10,864 bases of DNA from Oscillospiraceae bacterium. Its GTDB lineage: Bacteria > Bacillota > Clostridia > Oscillospirales > Acutalibacteraceae. This document shows positions 1-6,740 of this stretch, piece after piece (positions within the stretch are counted from its first letter, which is position 1; each line of letters opens with the position of its first letter). A program made the position numbers and the translations under genes. The notes under the pieces were generated by a model. It saw only the letters and a program-made list of their open reading frames with translations. It was not told where the DNA came from and did not search any database. The stretch covers positions 1 to 10,864 of the forward strand of contig DNIP01000145.1 in NCBI GenBank assembly GCA_003499325.1, in the 5' to 3' direction.

Positions 1-711
1 GAAGAACGGCACGCCCGCCTCGCCTGCTACGGCTTTCGCGAGCAGGGTCTTACCCGTTCCGGGAGGGCCTACGAGCAGCACGCCCTTGGGGATTCTCGCG
101 CCGAGCTTGTTATATTTATCGGGATTCTTGAGGAATTCGACGATCTCCTCGAGCTCTTCCTTCTCTTCATCCGCACCGGCAACATCCGCGAAGGTGGTCT
201 TTTTCTTCTCGTCAGTCTGATTCTTGAACTTGGCTTTGCCGAAATTCATCTCTCTGCCGCCGATACCGCCGCTCATACGGCGCATGACGAAGAACCAAAA
301 CAGCACCAGCACAATGACCAGTATCGCCGTCGGGATCAGCTCGAGCAGGAAGGAATTGTCACCCACAGGGGTGAGATCATACTTCATGGGAGCGTCGGGA
401 TGCTCCTTGTCGTACTTGACAATATCGCTCTTAACGTCTCTCCAGAAGGTCTCCCAGTCCATGAGCTTATGGGTGATGATCTTATCGTCGTCCAGCTTCA
501 TTTGGAGCTTGGTGGAAGAACCGCTGCTCTCTACCTTGAACTCGGTGACCTTCATATCATGGAAGTAACCGACGACCTCGGAATAGGTGGTGGTATCCTT
601 CGGCCCCTGTGAGAGGAAGAAGGACATCGCGAGGATCACGATGATCGGGATACCCAGATAGATCAGCAGGCTCCTCACCTTGCCGGAATTAGGATTCTTT
701 TTATCGTTCAA
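1..711 (-). CDS. ftsH: ATP-dependent zinc metalloprotease FtsH, N-terminal 237 codons (runs off left edge)
   Basis: Membrane-anchored AAA+ protease that extracts and degrades misfolded membrane proteins and some regulators. Visible parts in order: a short cytoplasmic N terminus, a first membrane segment (about residues 15-34), an extracytoplasmic domain (about 35-120), a second membrane segment (122-143) followed by MRRM, a linker, then the start of the AAA+ module with [15 protein letters not shown] (173-187) and Walker A GPPGTGKT (215-222). Walker B, the SRH and the HEXXH zinc site would lie beyond the left edge. The start is taken as TTG at 711-709, because AAGGAG ends 8 bases upstream. 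The in-frame GTG at 720-718 overlaps that Shine-Dalgarno sequence and is less likely. The gene is last of the visible series and is separated from hpt by an inserted palindromic element. The family call is certain; the start is moderately sure. Confidence 0.96.
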   Translation of the reverse strand, partial: MNDKKNPNSGKVRSLLIYLGIPIIVILAMSFFLSQGPKDTTTYSEVVGYFHDMKVTEFKVESSGSSTKLQMKLDDDKIITHKLMDWETFWRDVKSDIVKYDKEHPDAPMKYDLTPVGDNSFLLELIPTAILVIVLVLFWFFVMRRMSGGIGGREMNFGKAKFKNQTDEKKKTTFADVAGADEEKEELEEIVEFLKNPDKYNKLGARIPKGVLLVGPPGTGKTLLAKAVAGEAGVPFF

Positions 712-719
712 TGCTTTCA

Positions 720-725
720 CTCCTT
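720..725 (-). promoter_or_regulatory. Shine-Dalgarno AAGGAG deciding the ftsH TTG start
   Basis: On the minus strand AAGGAG is followed by 8 bases (TGAAAGCA) and then TTG AAC GAT. This is near-ideal spacing for TTG at 711. The in-frame GTG at 720-718 begins with the last G of the same motif, so this site could not serve it. Confidence 0.7.
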
Positions 726-732
726 CTTTTTC

Positions 733-886
733 AGCCTCCCTTTTCTAAGGGAGGTGGCACGGACGCGCGCGTCAAGTGCCGGAGGGTTTCCGCGAAGCGG
801 AGAAGGATCATCTTTCGTATTCCAAAGACAACCCTCAGTCATCGAGCGTCGGCGTTCGATGACAGCTCCCTTAGGAAAGGGAGCCT
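733..886. mobile_element. MITE-like palindromic element between hpt and ftsH
   Basis: The two ends form imperfect terminal inverted repeats. About 26 bases match well (733-758 against 886-861), and weaker similarity continues inward to about 65 bases. Each end is itself a small hairpin: CTCCCTT-TTCT-AAGGGAG on the left and CTCCCTT-AGGA-AAGGGAG on the right. Further internal hairpins are GGCAC/GTGCC (756-760 with 776-780), TCCGC-GAA-GCGGA (789-801) and a perfect 8-base pair GTCATCGA/TCGATGAC (838-845 with 856-863). There is no open frame that looks like a transposase, so it would be non-autonomous. No obvious target-site duplication is visible. It fills nearly the whole gap between the hpt stop (888) and the ftsH Shine-Dalgarno. 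The alternative is a structured RNA or processing element rather than a transposon relic. Confidence 0.65.
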
Positions 887-887
887 A

Positions 888-1427
888 TTATTCATATATT
901 TCAGGCTTGAGTACGCCTATGTAGGGCAGGTTGCGGTAATACTCCCGGTAATCCAGACCGTAACCGACCACAAATTCATCAGGCACATCAAAGCCGATAT
1001 AATCAACGTCGATCTCTACCTCTCTGCGGGAGGGCTTGTTGAGCAGGGTGCAGATACGCACGCTCTTCGCGTTCTTCGCCGAAAAATACTTTTTGATAAA
1101 GTTCAGCGTGTTGCCGCTGTCAATGATATCCTCCACGATGACCACGTTTTTCTCATCAATAGGTTCTGATAAATCCTTGATGATATTCACGCGGCCGGTG
1201 CTCTTGGTGCCTTTTCCGTAGCTGGAAACGCACATAAAGTCGATCGTGCACATCATATCGATATTTTTGAGCAGATCCGCCATGAACTGGACACTGCCCT
1301 TGAGCAGTCCGACAAAGACGATCTCGTCCTCGCCCTGAAAATCGCGCTCGATCTGCTTGGCAAGGCGCTTGGCGGCCTCCTTGATCTCTTCCTCCGTGAT
1401 CAAAACTTTTTCCAGATCCTTATGCAT
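888..1427 (-). CDS. hpt: Hypoxanthine(-guanine) phosphoribosyltransferase
   Basis: Purine salvage enzyme of the cytoplasm. It joins hypoxanthine, and usually guanine, to PRPP to give IMP or GMP. At 179 residues it has the normal bacterial length. Visible motifs: LLKGS (41-45), which forms one PRPP-binding loop; the flexible loop SSYGKGTKSTG (68-78); and the PRPP signature VVIVEDIIDSGNTL (95-108), with the acidic pair E99/D100 and the expected general base D103. Lys131 in LLNKPSRR and FVVGYGLDY (152-160, D159) fit purine and magnesium binding. The ATG at 1427 lies inside the end of tilS, giving an 8-base overlap, and a GGGGGT stretch sits just upstream as a weak ribosome site. This is the usual tilS-hpt-ftsH order of Firmicutes. 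Hypoxanthine versus guanine preference cannot be read from sequence. Confidence 0.97.
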   Translation of the reverse strand: MHKDLEKVLITEEEIKEAAKRLAKQIERDFQGEDEIVFVGLLKGSVQFMADLLKNIDMMCTIDFMCVSSYGKGTKSTGRVNIIKDLSEPIDEKNVVIVEDIIDSGNTLNFIKKYFSAKNAKSVRICTLLNKPSRREVEIDVDYIGFDVPDEFVVGYGLDYREYYRNLPYIGVLKPEIYE

Positions 1428-2811
1428 GGTTCAAACCCCCGTTGACCAAATAGTATTCCCCATCACGGGTCAAATCCGCTTGACCCTGCGCGGAGGTACC
1501 GATCCCCTCGATCCACAAGACGGTCGAGCCGTCGGCAATGATCGGGATGGTATCGCGCAGCTCACGCGGTATTTTGAGCTCATTGAAGAGCTTTTTCAGC
1601 GTTTTTGTCACGCCGCGTCGGGGATCGGTGAAGGTATCGCCCGCGCGACGGCGTCGAATCACGGTATCACGTGTCATTATAGCACACGGAATCCCATGAA
1701 GTAATAATAAATTGTTAATTTTTTCACTGCTCAATCCGAGCGGCGGAGCGATCTCAAAAAGCAATCCGTCAAGGATCTTGATCCGCGTACCGTGCTGCTT
1801 CATGTATTCAAAGATCGGTACGCAGAAATCCTCCGTGCTGAGCAGCTTCGGCACGATCCGCAGGATCCCCTGCGCGCAGGAGACGGTATATCCGCCGCCG
1901 ATATCGACCGCGCCGTGTGATCGCATCGCTTCTATTATAAGCGCTGTGTGTTGAAAGTCAACAGGCGCAGCGGCTTTTTCCAAAATGTTTTTGACAGCGT
2001 ATTTCAGGATGATCGGCTCACACTGCAAGAGCCTTTCACATGACCAACCGTAAGGGAGCTTTGCCTCTTTTAATTCCTTTTCGGAAATTTGCGACAAGTA
2101 TTCATCCGCCTCCCGCAGGATCGCAGACGTTCTCATGACGCTCTCCCCTACGCTCGGATTCAGCTCTCGCAGCACAGGCATAACCTGATGGCGGAGCTTG
2201 TTGCGGGTGTAATCGTCGGAAAGATTTGTCGAATCGGTCACATACTCCAGATCATGGTCGGCGCAGTAGGCTTCGATCTCGGCACGCGTACAGCAAAGCA
2301 GCGGTCGGATGATATTATCGCGCTTGATCGGAATACCCGCAAGCCCTGCCAACCCCGATCCGCGGGTCAGGTTCCAGAGAACCGTCTCGGCGTTATCGTC
2401 GCTGTGGTGAGCGGTCGCGATCTTCGCGGTACCCAGCTTGTCGTCACAGACCCACTGCAAAAAATCATAACGCATTTTTCTGCCGCAAAGCTCCACACTT
2501 TCGCCGTATCGCTTGGCGATCGACGGCACATCCGCCCCAAAGCGGAAGAAATATACGCCCATCTTATCGCACAGCGCCTTGCAGAAGCGTTCGTCACGAT
2601 CCGCCTCTTCCCCACGGATGCCATGGTTGAAGTGCGCCGCGTATAATGCGATATCTAATTCTTCTTTTAAAGAATTAAGAATGTGCAACAGCGCGACGGA
2701 ATCCGCGCCGCCCGACAGAGCGACCAATACTTTGTCGCCCTTTTGCAGCAGTTGATGCTCGTCAATATAGCGTTTGATCTTGGCGGCAAAGCCGTCACAG
2801 GCACTATTCAT
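1420..2811 (-). CDS. tilS: tRNA(Ile)-lysidine synthetase
   Basis: Converts the wobble cytidine of the CAU-anticodon isoleucine tRNA to lysidine, using ATP and lysine, so that AUA is read as isoleucine; normally essential. The 463-residue protein has an N-terminal PP-loop ATPase with SGGADS (33-38), then HFNHGIRGEEADRDE (60-74) and the stretch AHHSDDNAETVLWN (134-147). A TilS-type C-terminal domain follows, with IRRRRAGDTF (385-394), a KTLKKLFNELKIPRELRD segment (403-420) and VLWIEG (431-436). The start is ATG at 2811-2809, overlapping the end of dnaB by 8 bases. The frame stays open for 88 codons further upstream, but that part reads through dnaB and is Ser/Arg-rich without TilS character, so it is excluded. 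No strong Shine-Dalgarno sequence precedes the ATG, which fits translation coupled to dnaB termination. Confidence 0.96.
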   Translation of the reverse strand: MNSACDGFAAKIKRYIDEHQLLQKGDKVLVALSGGADSVALLHILNSLKEELDIALYAAHFNHGIRGEEADRDERFCKALCDKMGVYFFRFGADVPSIAKRYGESVELCGRKMRYDFLQWVCDDKLGTAKIATAHHSDDNAETVLWNLTRGSGLAGLAGIPIKRDNIIRPLLCCTRAEIEAYCADHDLEYVTDSTNLSDDYTRNKLRHQVMPVLRELNPSVGESVMRTSAILREADEYLSQISEKELKEAKLPYGWSCERLLQCEPIILKYAVKNILEKAAAPVDFQHTALIIEAMRSHGAVDIGGGYTVSCAQGILRIVPKLLSTEDFCVPIFEYMKQHGTRIKILDGLLFEIAPPLGLSSEKINNLLLLHGIPCAIMTRDTVIRRRRAGDTFTDPRRGVTKTLKKLFNELKIPRELRDTIPIIADGSTVLWIEGIGTSAQGQADLTRDGEYYLVNGGLNHA

Positions 2812-4171
2812 GGCTGCGGTCTTGTCCGGTGAAGCGCATGAACTCGCCCTGCCAATGGAGCTTGACGATGGTGGTCTCACCGTGGCGATTCTTGGCGACG
2901 ATACACTCGCCGCTGTTCTGATCGACCGCCGCCTGCACTGTCTCAGCGCCCTTTTCGCGCTCATAGTAGCCGTCACGGTACAGGAACAGCACGATATCCG
3001 CGTCCTGCTCGATCGAACCCGAGTCACGCAGGTCGGACAGCTGCGGACGGTGATCCTGCCGCTGTTCCGATGCACGGCTGAGCTGGCTCAGGCAGATGAC
3101 GGGGACATTGATCTCCTTCGCCAGAATCTTCAAGTTTCGGGTCAGCTCGGAGATCTCCTGCACACGGTTGCCGTCACGGCGACCCGTGGACATCAGCTGG
3201 AGATAGTCGATGACAACGAGATCGGGATTCTTCAATCTCCTTAATTTCGCCTTCATCTCGGGCACGGTGATACCGGGCGTATCGTCCAGATACAGCTGGG
3301 CGTTTTTCAGGATATCGCCCGCGCCGATCAGTCGGTTCCATTCCTCCTGACTGAGCCTGCCGGTACGCAGCTTGGTACCGCCGACAAGCGCCTCGGACGA
3401 GAGCAGTCGGGAAGCGAGCTGCTCCTTGGTCATTTCCAGTGAGAAGAAGGCGACCTTCTTCTTGGCGATCACGCTGACGTTGCGCGCGATATTCAGCGCA
3501 AACGACGTCTTACCCATACCGGGACGCGCCGCGAGCAGGATCAGGTCGGAGCGGTTCAGACCCGTGATGACGCGGTCGAGGTCGCCGATACCGGTGGACA
3601 CCGGCTTGATGGTGTCATCGTCACGGCTGAGCATATCGAGCCTGTCAAAGGTCTGGAACAGCACCTCGTCGATGCGCTGTAAGCCCTGGATGTTCTTTCC
3701 GCGGCGGATATCAAAAATCTTCTGCTCGGCGGAATCGATCAGCATCTGCGGCTCCATCTCGCCGTCGGAGCTGTCCTCGATGATATCACGCGCGGCGTTC
3801 ATCAGGGCGCGCACATCATATTTATCGCGCACGATCCGCGCGTAGTTCTCCACATTGGTGATGGAGGGACAGCTCTGGGCGAGCTGGACGAGGTAGGTTT
3901 TGCCCGTCGCCTCGTCAAAATCACGCTCCATTTTGAGCGTTTCGAGCACGGTGATCTGGTCTACCGCCTTACCGGAGGTAAACATCGACATCATCGCCGC
4001 ATAGATCGTGCGGTGGTTGGCAATATAAAAATATTCGGATGACGGAAGGATCTCCGCCACACGTGCGATCGCGTCGGGCTCCATCAAAATGGCGCCGAGC
4101 ACTGCCTGCTCCGCCTCGGGCGAATACGGCAGTCGCAATCCGTTATAAACAGTAGTATTATTATCAGGCAT
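2804..4171 (-). CDS. dnaB: Replicative DNA helicase DnaB (DnaC of Bacillus)
   Basis: Hexameric 5'-3' helicase that unwinds DNA at the replication fork and binds primase. The 455-residue length is normal. The N-terminal domain (about 11-155) begins with LPYSPEAEQAVLGAIL. The RecA-like ATPase carries Walker A ARPGMGKTS (215-223, K221), FFSLEM (242-247), Walker B LVVIDYLQLM (318-327, D322), SQLSR (362-366) and DLRDSGSIEQDADIV (380-394). No intein interrupts the ATPase motifs, although DnaB is a frequent intein host. The ATG at 4171 has AAGGA seven bases upstream. It lies 89 bases after rplI, in the familiar gdpP-rplI-dnaB order, and its last 8 bases overlap tilS. It is the main replicative helicase rather than a phage copy, judged from the neighbourhood. 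Confidence 0.97.
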   Translation of the reverse strand: MPDNNTTVYNGLRLPYSPEAEQAVLGAILMEPDAIARVAEILPSSEYFYIANHRTIYAAMMSMFTSGKAVDQITVLETLKMERDFDEATGKTYLVQLAQSCPSITNVENYARIVRDKYDVRALMNAARDIIEDSSDGEMEPQMLIDSAEQKIFDIRRGKNIQGLQRIDEVLFQTFDRLDMLSRDDDTIKPVSTGIGDLDRVITGLNRSDLILLAARPGMGKTSFALNIARNVSVIAKKKVAFFSLEMTKEQLASRLLSSEALVGGTKLRTGRLSQEEWNRLIGAGDILKNAQLYLDDTPGITVPEMKAKLRRLKNPDLVVIDYLQLMSTGRRDGNRVQEISELTRNLKILAKEINVPVICLSQLSRASEQRQDHRPQLSDLRDSGSIEQDADIVLFLYRDGYYEREKGAETVQAAVDQNSGECIVAKNRHGETTIVKLHWQGEFMRFTGQDRSHE

Positions 4172-4224
4172 AATCGTTTCCTTGGTGAAGAATTACGGAA
4201 GGACTTTTCCTGATTCAAGGATCA

Positions 4225-4255
4225 ACTCCTCACTCCTAACTCCTCACTCCTAACT
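4225..4255. repeat. Heptamer tandem array, (ACTCCTM) x 4 plus 3 bases, in the rplI-dnaB gap
   Basis: The plus strand reads ACTCCTC, ACTCCTA, ACTCCTC, ACTCCTA, ACT: a 7-base unit alternating C and A at its last base, or equally two copies of a 14-mer. It begins 5 bases after the rplI stop codon and ends about 53 bases before the dnaB start. In the mRNA it reads as repeated GGAGT units, that is, four GGAG motifs in tandem. The rest of the 89-base gap (4172-4260) holds a short GGAA/TTCC inverted repeat and the dnaB ribosome site, and no terminator. Short tandem heptamers are known as a class in some bacterial genomes; whether this one recurs elsewhere in the genome is unknown. Confidence 0.85.
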
Positions 4256-4260
4256 GAGTT

Positions 4261-4707
4261 TTAGGCTTTTTCGACAGAGACTGTGCAGTGGGCGGTGATA
4301 CCGCTGTAGAGCTTGATCTCCACATCATAGTCGCCGAGCGTCTTGATATCGTCCTTGAGGCTGACCTTGCGCTTATCGACGTCCACGTGCTTACGGTTCT
4401 TGACCTCGGCGGCGATATCCTTGGCGGTGATACTGCCGAAGAGCTTGCCGTTCTCACCCGCCTTGGCTTTGATGACGAACTTGGAGCCCTCGAGCTCCTC
4501 CTTCGCCTTATTGGCGTTGGCGATCGCGGTATCGATCTTATACTGCTTGCTCTGCTCGGCGTTCTTGAACTCGTTCATCGCCTGCGCGTTGGCTTCCTTT
4601 GCGACATTGCGCGGGAAAAGGAAGTTGCGCGCGTAGCCGTCGGATACGCTGACCAGCTCTCCCTTTTTGCCGAGGGACTTGACGTCCTGTAACAGAATGA
4701 CTTTCAT
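4261..4707 (-). CDS. rplI: 50S ribosomal protein L9
   Basis: Large-subunit protein that binds 23S rRNA near the base of the L1 stalk and helps reading-frame maintenance. The 148 residues match the usual length. The N-terminal domain starts [17 protein letters not shown] and contains the family signature [16 protein letters not shown] (24-39). A charged connecting helix (about 41-75) leads to the C-terminal domain (about 76-148) with [11 protein letters not shown] (84-94). The ATG at 4707 has GGAGGT seven bases upstream, and only 18 bases separate it from the end of gdpP, so the two genes are almost surely co-transcribed. The gene ends in a TAA that is followed almost directly by a GGAGT heptamer array. 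Confidence 0.98.
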   Translation of the reverse strand: MKVILLQDVKSLGKKGELVSVSDGYARNFLFPRNVAKEANAQAMNEFKNAEQSKQYKIDTAIANANKAKEELEGSKFVIKAKAGENGKLFGSITAKDIAAEVKNRKHVDVDKRKVSLKDDIKTLGDYDVEIKLYSGITAHCTVSVEKA

Positions 4708-4725
4708 TTTCTATACCTCCGTATG

Positions 4726-6666
4726 TTACTGTATTTTCCAATCCTTTAATACATGAATCAGCTGTTCCTTGGCTTCCTCTACGGAAACGCCCTTGAGCTG
4801 TGTTGCCGCCATCGTCTGGTGGCCTCCGCCGCCCAGCGCTTCCATCACGAGCTGTACGTTGATCTTGCCGAAGGAACGGGCAGAAATATTGACGGTGCGC
4901 GCATCGATGCGCGAAATCACAAACGACGCATAAGTATCCTGGATCAACAACAGATCATCCGCCGCCTGTGCGCATACGACGCGCGAGCTGCGCAGGGAAT
5001 CATCCGCTACGGTGATCGCGCAGTGATTGACGATCTGTGCGGAGGAAACCAGCAGGCTCTTCTCACGGTAGTTATCCAGCGAATTGGCGAACACATTGCG
5101 TACCGCTACGGTATCGGCGCCCTTCTTGCGCAGGAATGCCGCCGCCTCAAAGGTACGCACGCCCGTATTGATGACAAAGTTCTTGGTATCCAGCATGATA
5201 CCCGCCAAAAGCGCCTCTGCCTCCGTATGGTTGAGCACATCGTCAGCGAGATACTCGATGACCTCGGTGACGAGCTCGGACGCGGAGGAGGCGTTGGGTT
5301 CATGTAAAATTACGCTGGCGTTATCGATGGCATTCACCATCTTGCGGTGGTGATCGATGACGATCACGTTGCCGCAGTTTTTATACAGCCGTTCGCTCTC
5401 GATGAAGTCGGGCGACTGGGTATCGACGATGATCAGCAGCGTCCTCTGTCCCGACAGCATCACGCCGTTCTCGGGATAGATGAACATATCATCGCGTGAA
5501 TCGCTGAGCTTTTCGATCATGTCGCGCGCCATCGAGCGTTCGATATCGGTGACGATACGGCACGCCTTGTTGAACTTTTTGGTGACCAGCGAGTAAATGC
5601 CTGCCGCGGCGCCGATGCAGTCCAGATCGGAGAAGCGGTGACCCGTGACCAGCACATGGTCGCTCATCTCGATCGCCTCGGCGATCTGCTGAGAGATCGC
5701 GCGCACCTTGACCTTGGAGGTCTTTTCAATACCCTTGGCAACGCCGCCGAAGAACACATACTCGTTATCCGTCAGGATCGCGACCTGATCGCCGCCTCTG
5801 CCCAGCGACATATCCAGCGCCTTTCTCGCCATTGACGCGCTTTGCGTCAAGCTGGGACAGCCGTGACCGATACCGATCGACAGCGTGGCGGGTCGCCCGT
5901 GATAACGGATCGCACGGATCCTGTCGAGCAGGCTGAATTTATCATCCATCTGGCGATTGAGGATCGCTTCCTCCAAAATGGCGATATAGCGATTCTCTCC
6001 CAGTCGGCGCATCAGGATATCATACTCCGTCGCCCATTCGTACAGGATATTCTCCGCCGCCAGATGCGCGGCGGCAGCCTCCTGATCCGCGTCGGACGAA
6101 AAGTCCTCGATATTGTCGAACACGATCAGCGCGACGCTGGTCTGGGTATCAAAATACTGATCCGCGATATTCTTATAATAGGTGTCGTCAATGAATTCGA
6201 ACATCATTCCCTTTTCATTGACGCGCACAAAGACAGTGAACTTCCTGCCCGCGTACTCGGAATCAAAAACGCCCATTTGGAGCGCTCCCTCCAAATCGAT
6301 CCCCGGGATGAACGCCGTGATAGGCGCGTTGACGCCCTCGTATTCGTCAAGGAAAACCTTGCGGAATAACGCGTTATAGGCGATCAGCTCGCCGTGTGTA
6401 CCGCAGATCGCGACAGGGGTTTGAAGCATTTCGATCGATTTTTGCGACGGATCAAAGCAATCCTTCATCGCCGACTGCGCGACGTCACGTATATAATTGC
6501 GGAATTTCAGCGCGGTGACAAAAACGATCGTGATGACGATCAGCGTCACGCCCAGCTCGATGAATCCGACAACCGGATGATCGATGATGGTGATGCCCGA
6601 CATCGGGATCATCAGCACCGCGAGAAACAGGAAGGACGGAACCACCGTCCAGACATGCTTTTTCAT
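4726..6666 (-). CDS. gdpP: Cyclic-di-AMP phosphodiesterase GdpP (DHH/DHHA1, membrane-bound)
   Basis: Hydrolyses c-di-AMP to pApA and so controls potassium, osmotic and cell-wall balance in Firmicutes. The 646 residues follow the GdpP plan: two membrane segments (about 7-20 and 33-53), a PAS-like region (about 75-160), a degenerate GGDEF domain (about 175-300) and a DHH/DHHA1 phosphoesterase (about 335-640). The GGDEF signature is replaced by RLGENRYIAIL (221-231), as is usual in this family. Metal-site residues are visible at GHRFSDLDCIG (342-352; H343, D347, D349), IIVDTQ (D415), IDHH (437-440) and GIMLDTKNF (D493); the DHHA1 signature GGGGH is at 612-616. The ATG at 6666 has AAAGGAG four bases upstream. 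Motif I has Ser and Cys where Pro and Ala are commoner (HKxPDxDAIG). It lies just upstream of rplI-dnaB, its typical place. Confidence 0.95.
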   Translation of the reverse strand: MKKHVWTVVPSFLFLAVLMIPMSGITIIDHPVVGFIELGVTLIVITIVFVTALKFRNYIRDVAQSAMKDCFDPSQKSIEMLQTPVAICGTHGELIAYNALFRKVFLDEYEGVNAPITAFIPGIDLEGALQMGVFDSEYAGRKFTVFVRVNEKGMMFEFIDDTYYKNIADQYFDTQTSVALIVFDNIEDFSSDADQEAAAAHLAAENILYEWATEYDILMRRLGENRYIAILEEAILNRQMDDKFSLLDRIRAIRYHGRPATLSIGIGHGCPSLTQSASMARKALDMSLGRGGDQVAILTDNEYVFFGGVAKGIEKTSKVKVRAISQQIAEAIEMSDHVLVTGHRFSDLDCIGAAAGIYSLVTKKFNKACRIVTDIERSMARDMIEKLSDSRDDMFIYPENGVMLSGQRTLLIIVDTQSPDFIESERLYKNCGNVIVIDHHRKMVNAIDNASVILHEPNASSASELVTEVIEYLADDVLNHTEAEALLAGIMLDTKNFVINTGVRTFEAAAFLRKKGADTVAVRNVFANSLDNYREKSLLVSSAQIVNHCAITVADDSLRSSRVVCAQAADDLLLIQDTYASFVISRIDARTVNISARSFGKINVQLVMEALGGGGHQTMAATQLKGVSVEEAKEQLIHVLKDWKIQ

Positions 6667-6699
6667 AAAACTCCTTTATCATTGATTCATAAGGTTGCT

Positions 6700-6721
6700 T
6701 TATTGCCGCATTTGACAATAA
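6700..6721. repeat. Short hairpin between the dockerin gene and gdpP
   Basis: TTATTGCC-GCATTT-GACAATAA on the plus strand gives an 8-base stem (one G-U pair in the minus-strand transcript) and a 6-base loop. It sits about 20 bases after the dockerin stop codon. No T-run follows on the minus strand, so I do not call it a terminator. It may be a protein-binding site or a weak 3'-end structure, or chance. Confidence 0.4.
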
Positions 6722-6740
6722 TAGCTTATCGCTTCTCACA

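Noticed and set aside
711..1169. Plus-strand open frame across the hpt-ftsH gap
   Set aside because: It covers the palindromic element and the antisense of hpt, and has no coding signal of its own.
2812..3075. 88-codon N-terminal extension of the tilS reading frame
   Set aside because: It lies wholly inside dnaB, is Ser/Arg/Cys-rich and has no similarity to TilS; the PP-loop domain begins normally after the ATG at 2811.
4225..4255. CRISPR array
   Set aside because: The 7-base units are contiguous with no spacers; nothing in the window has CRISPR repeat-spacer form.
4288..4692. Plus-strand open frame opposite rplI
   Set aside because: It is antisense to a certain gene; its Leu/Asp/Val-rich composition mirrors the L9 codons and it has no family character.
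5842..6369. Plus-strand open frame opposite gdpP
   Set aside because: It is antisense to GdpP, and its composition is explained by the reverse complement of that gene.
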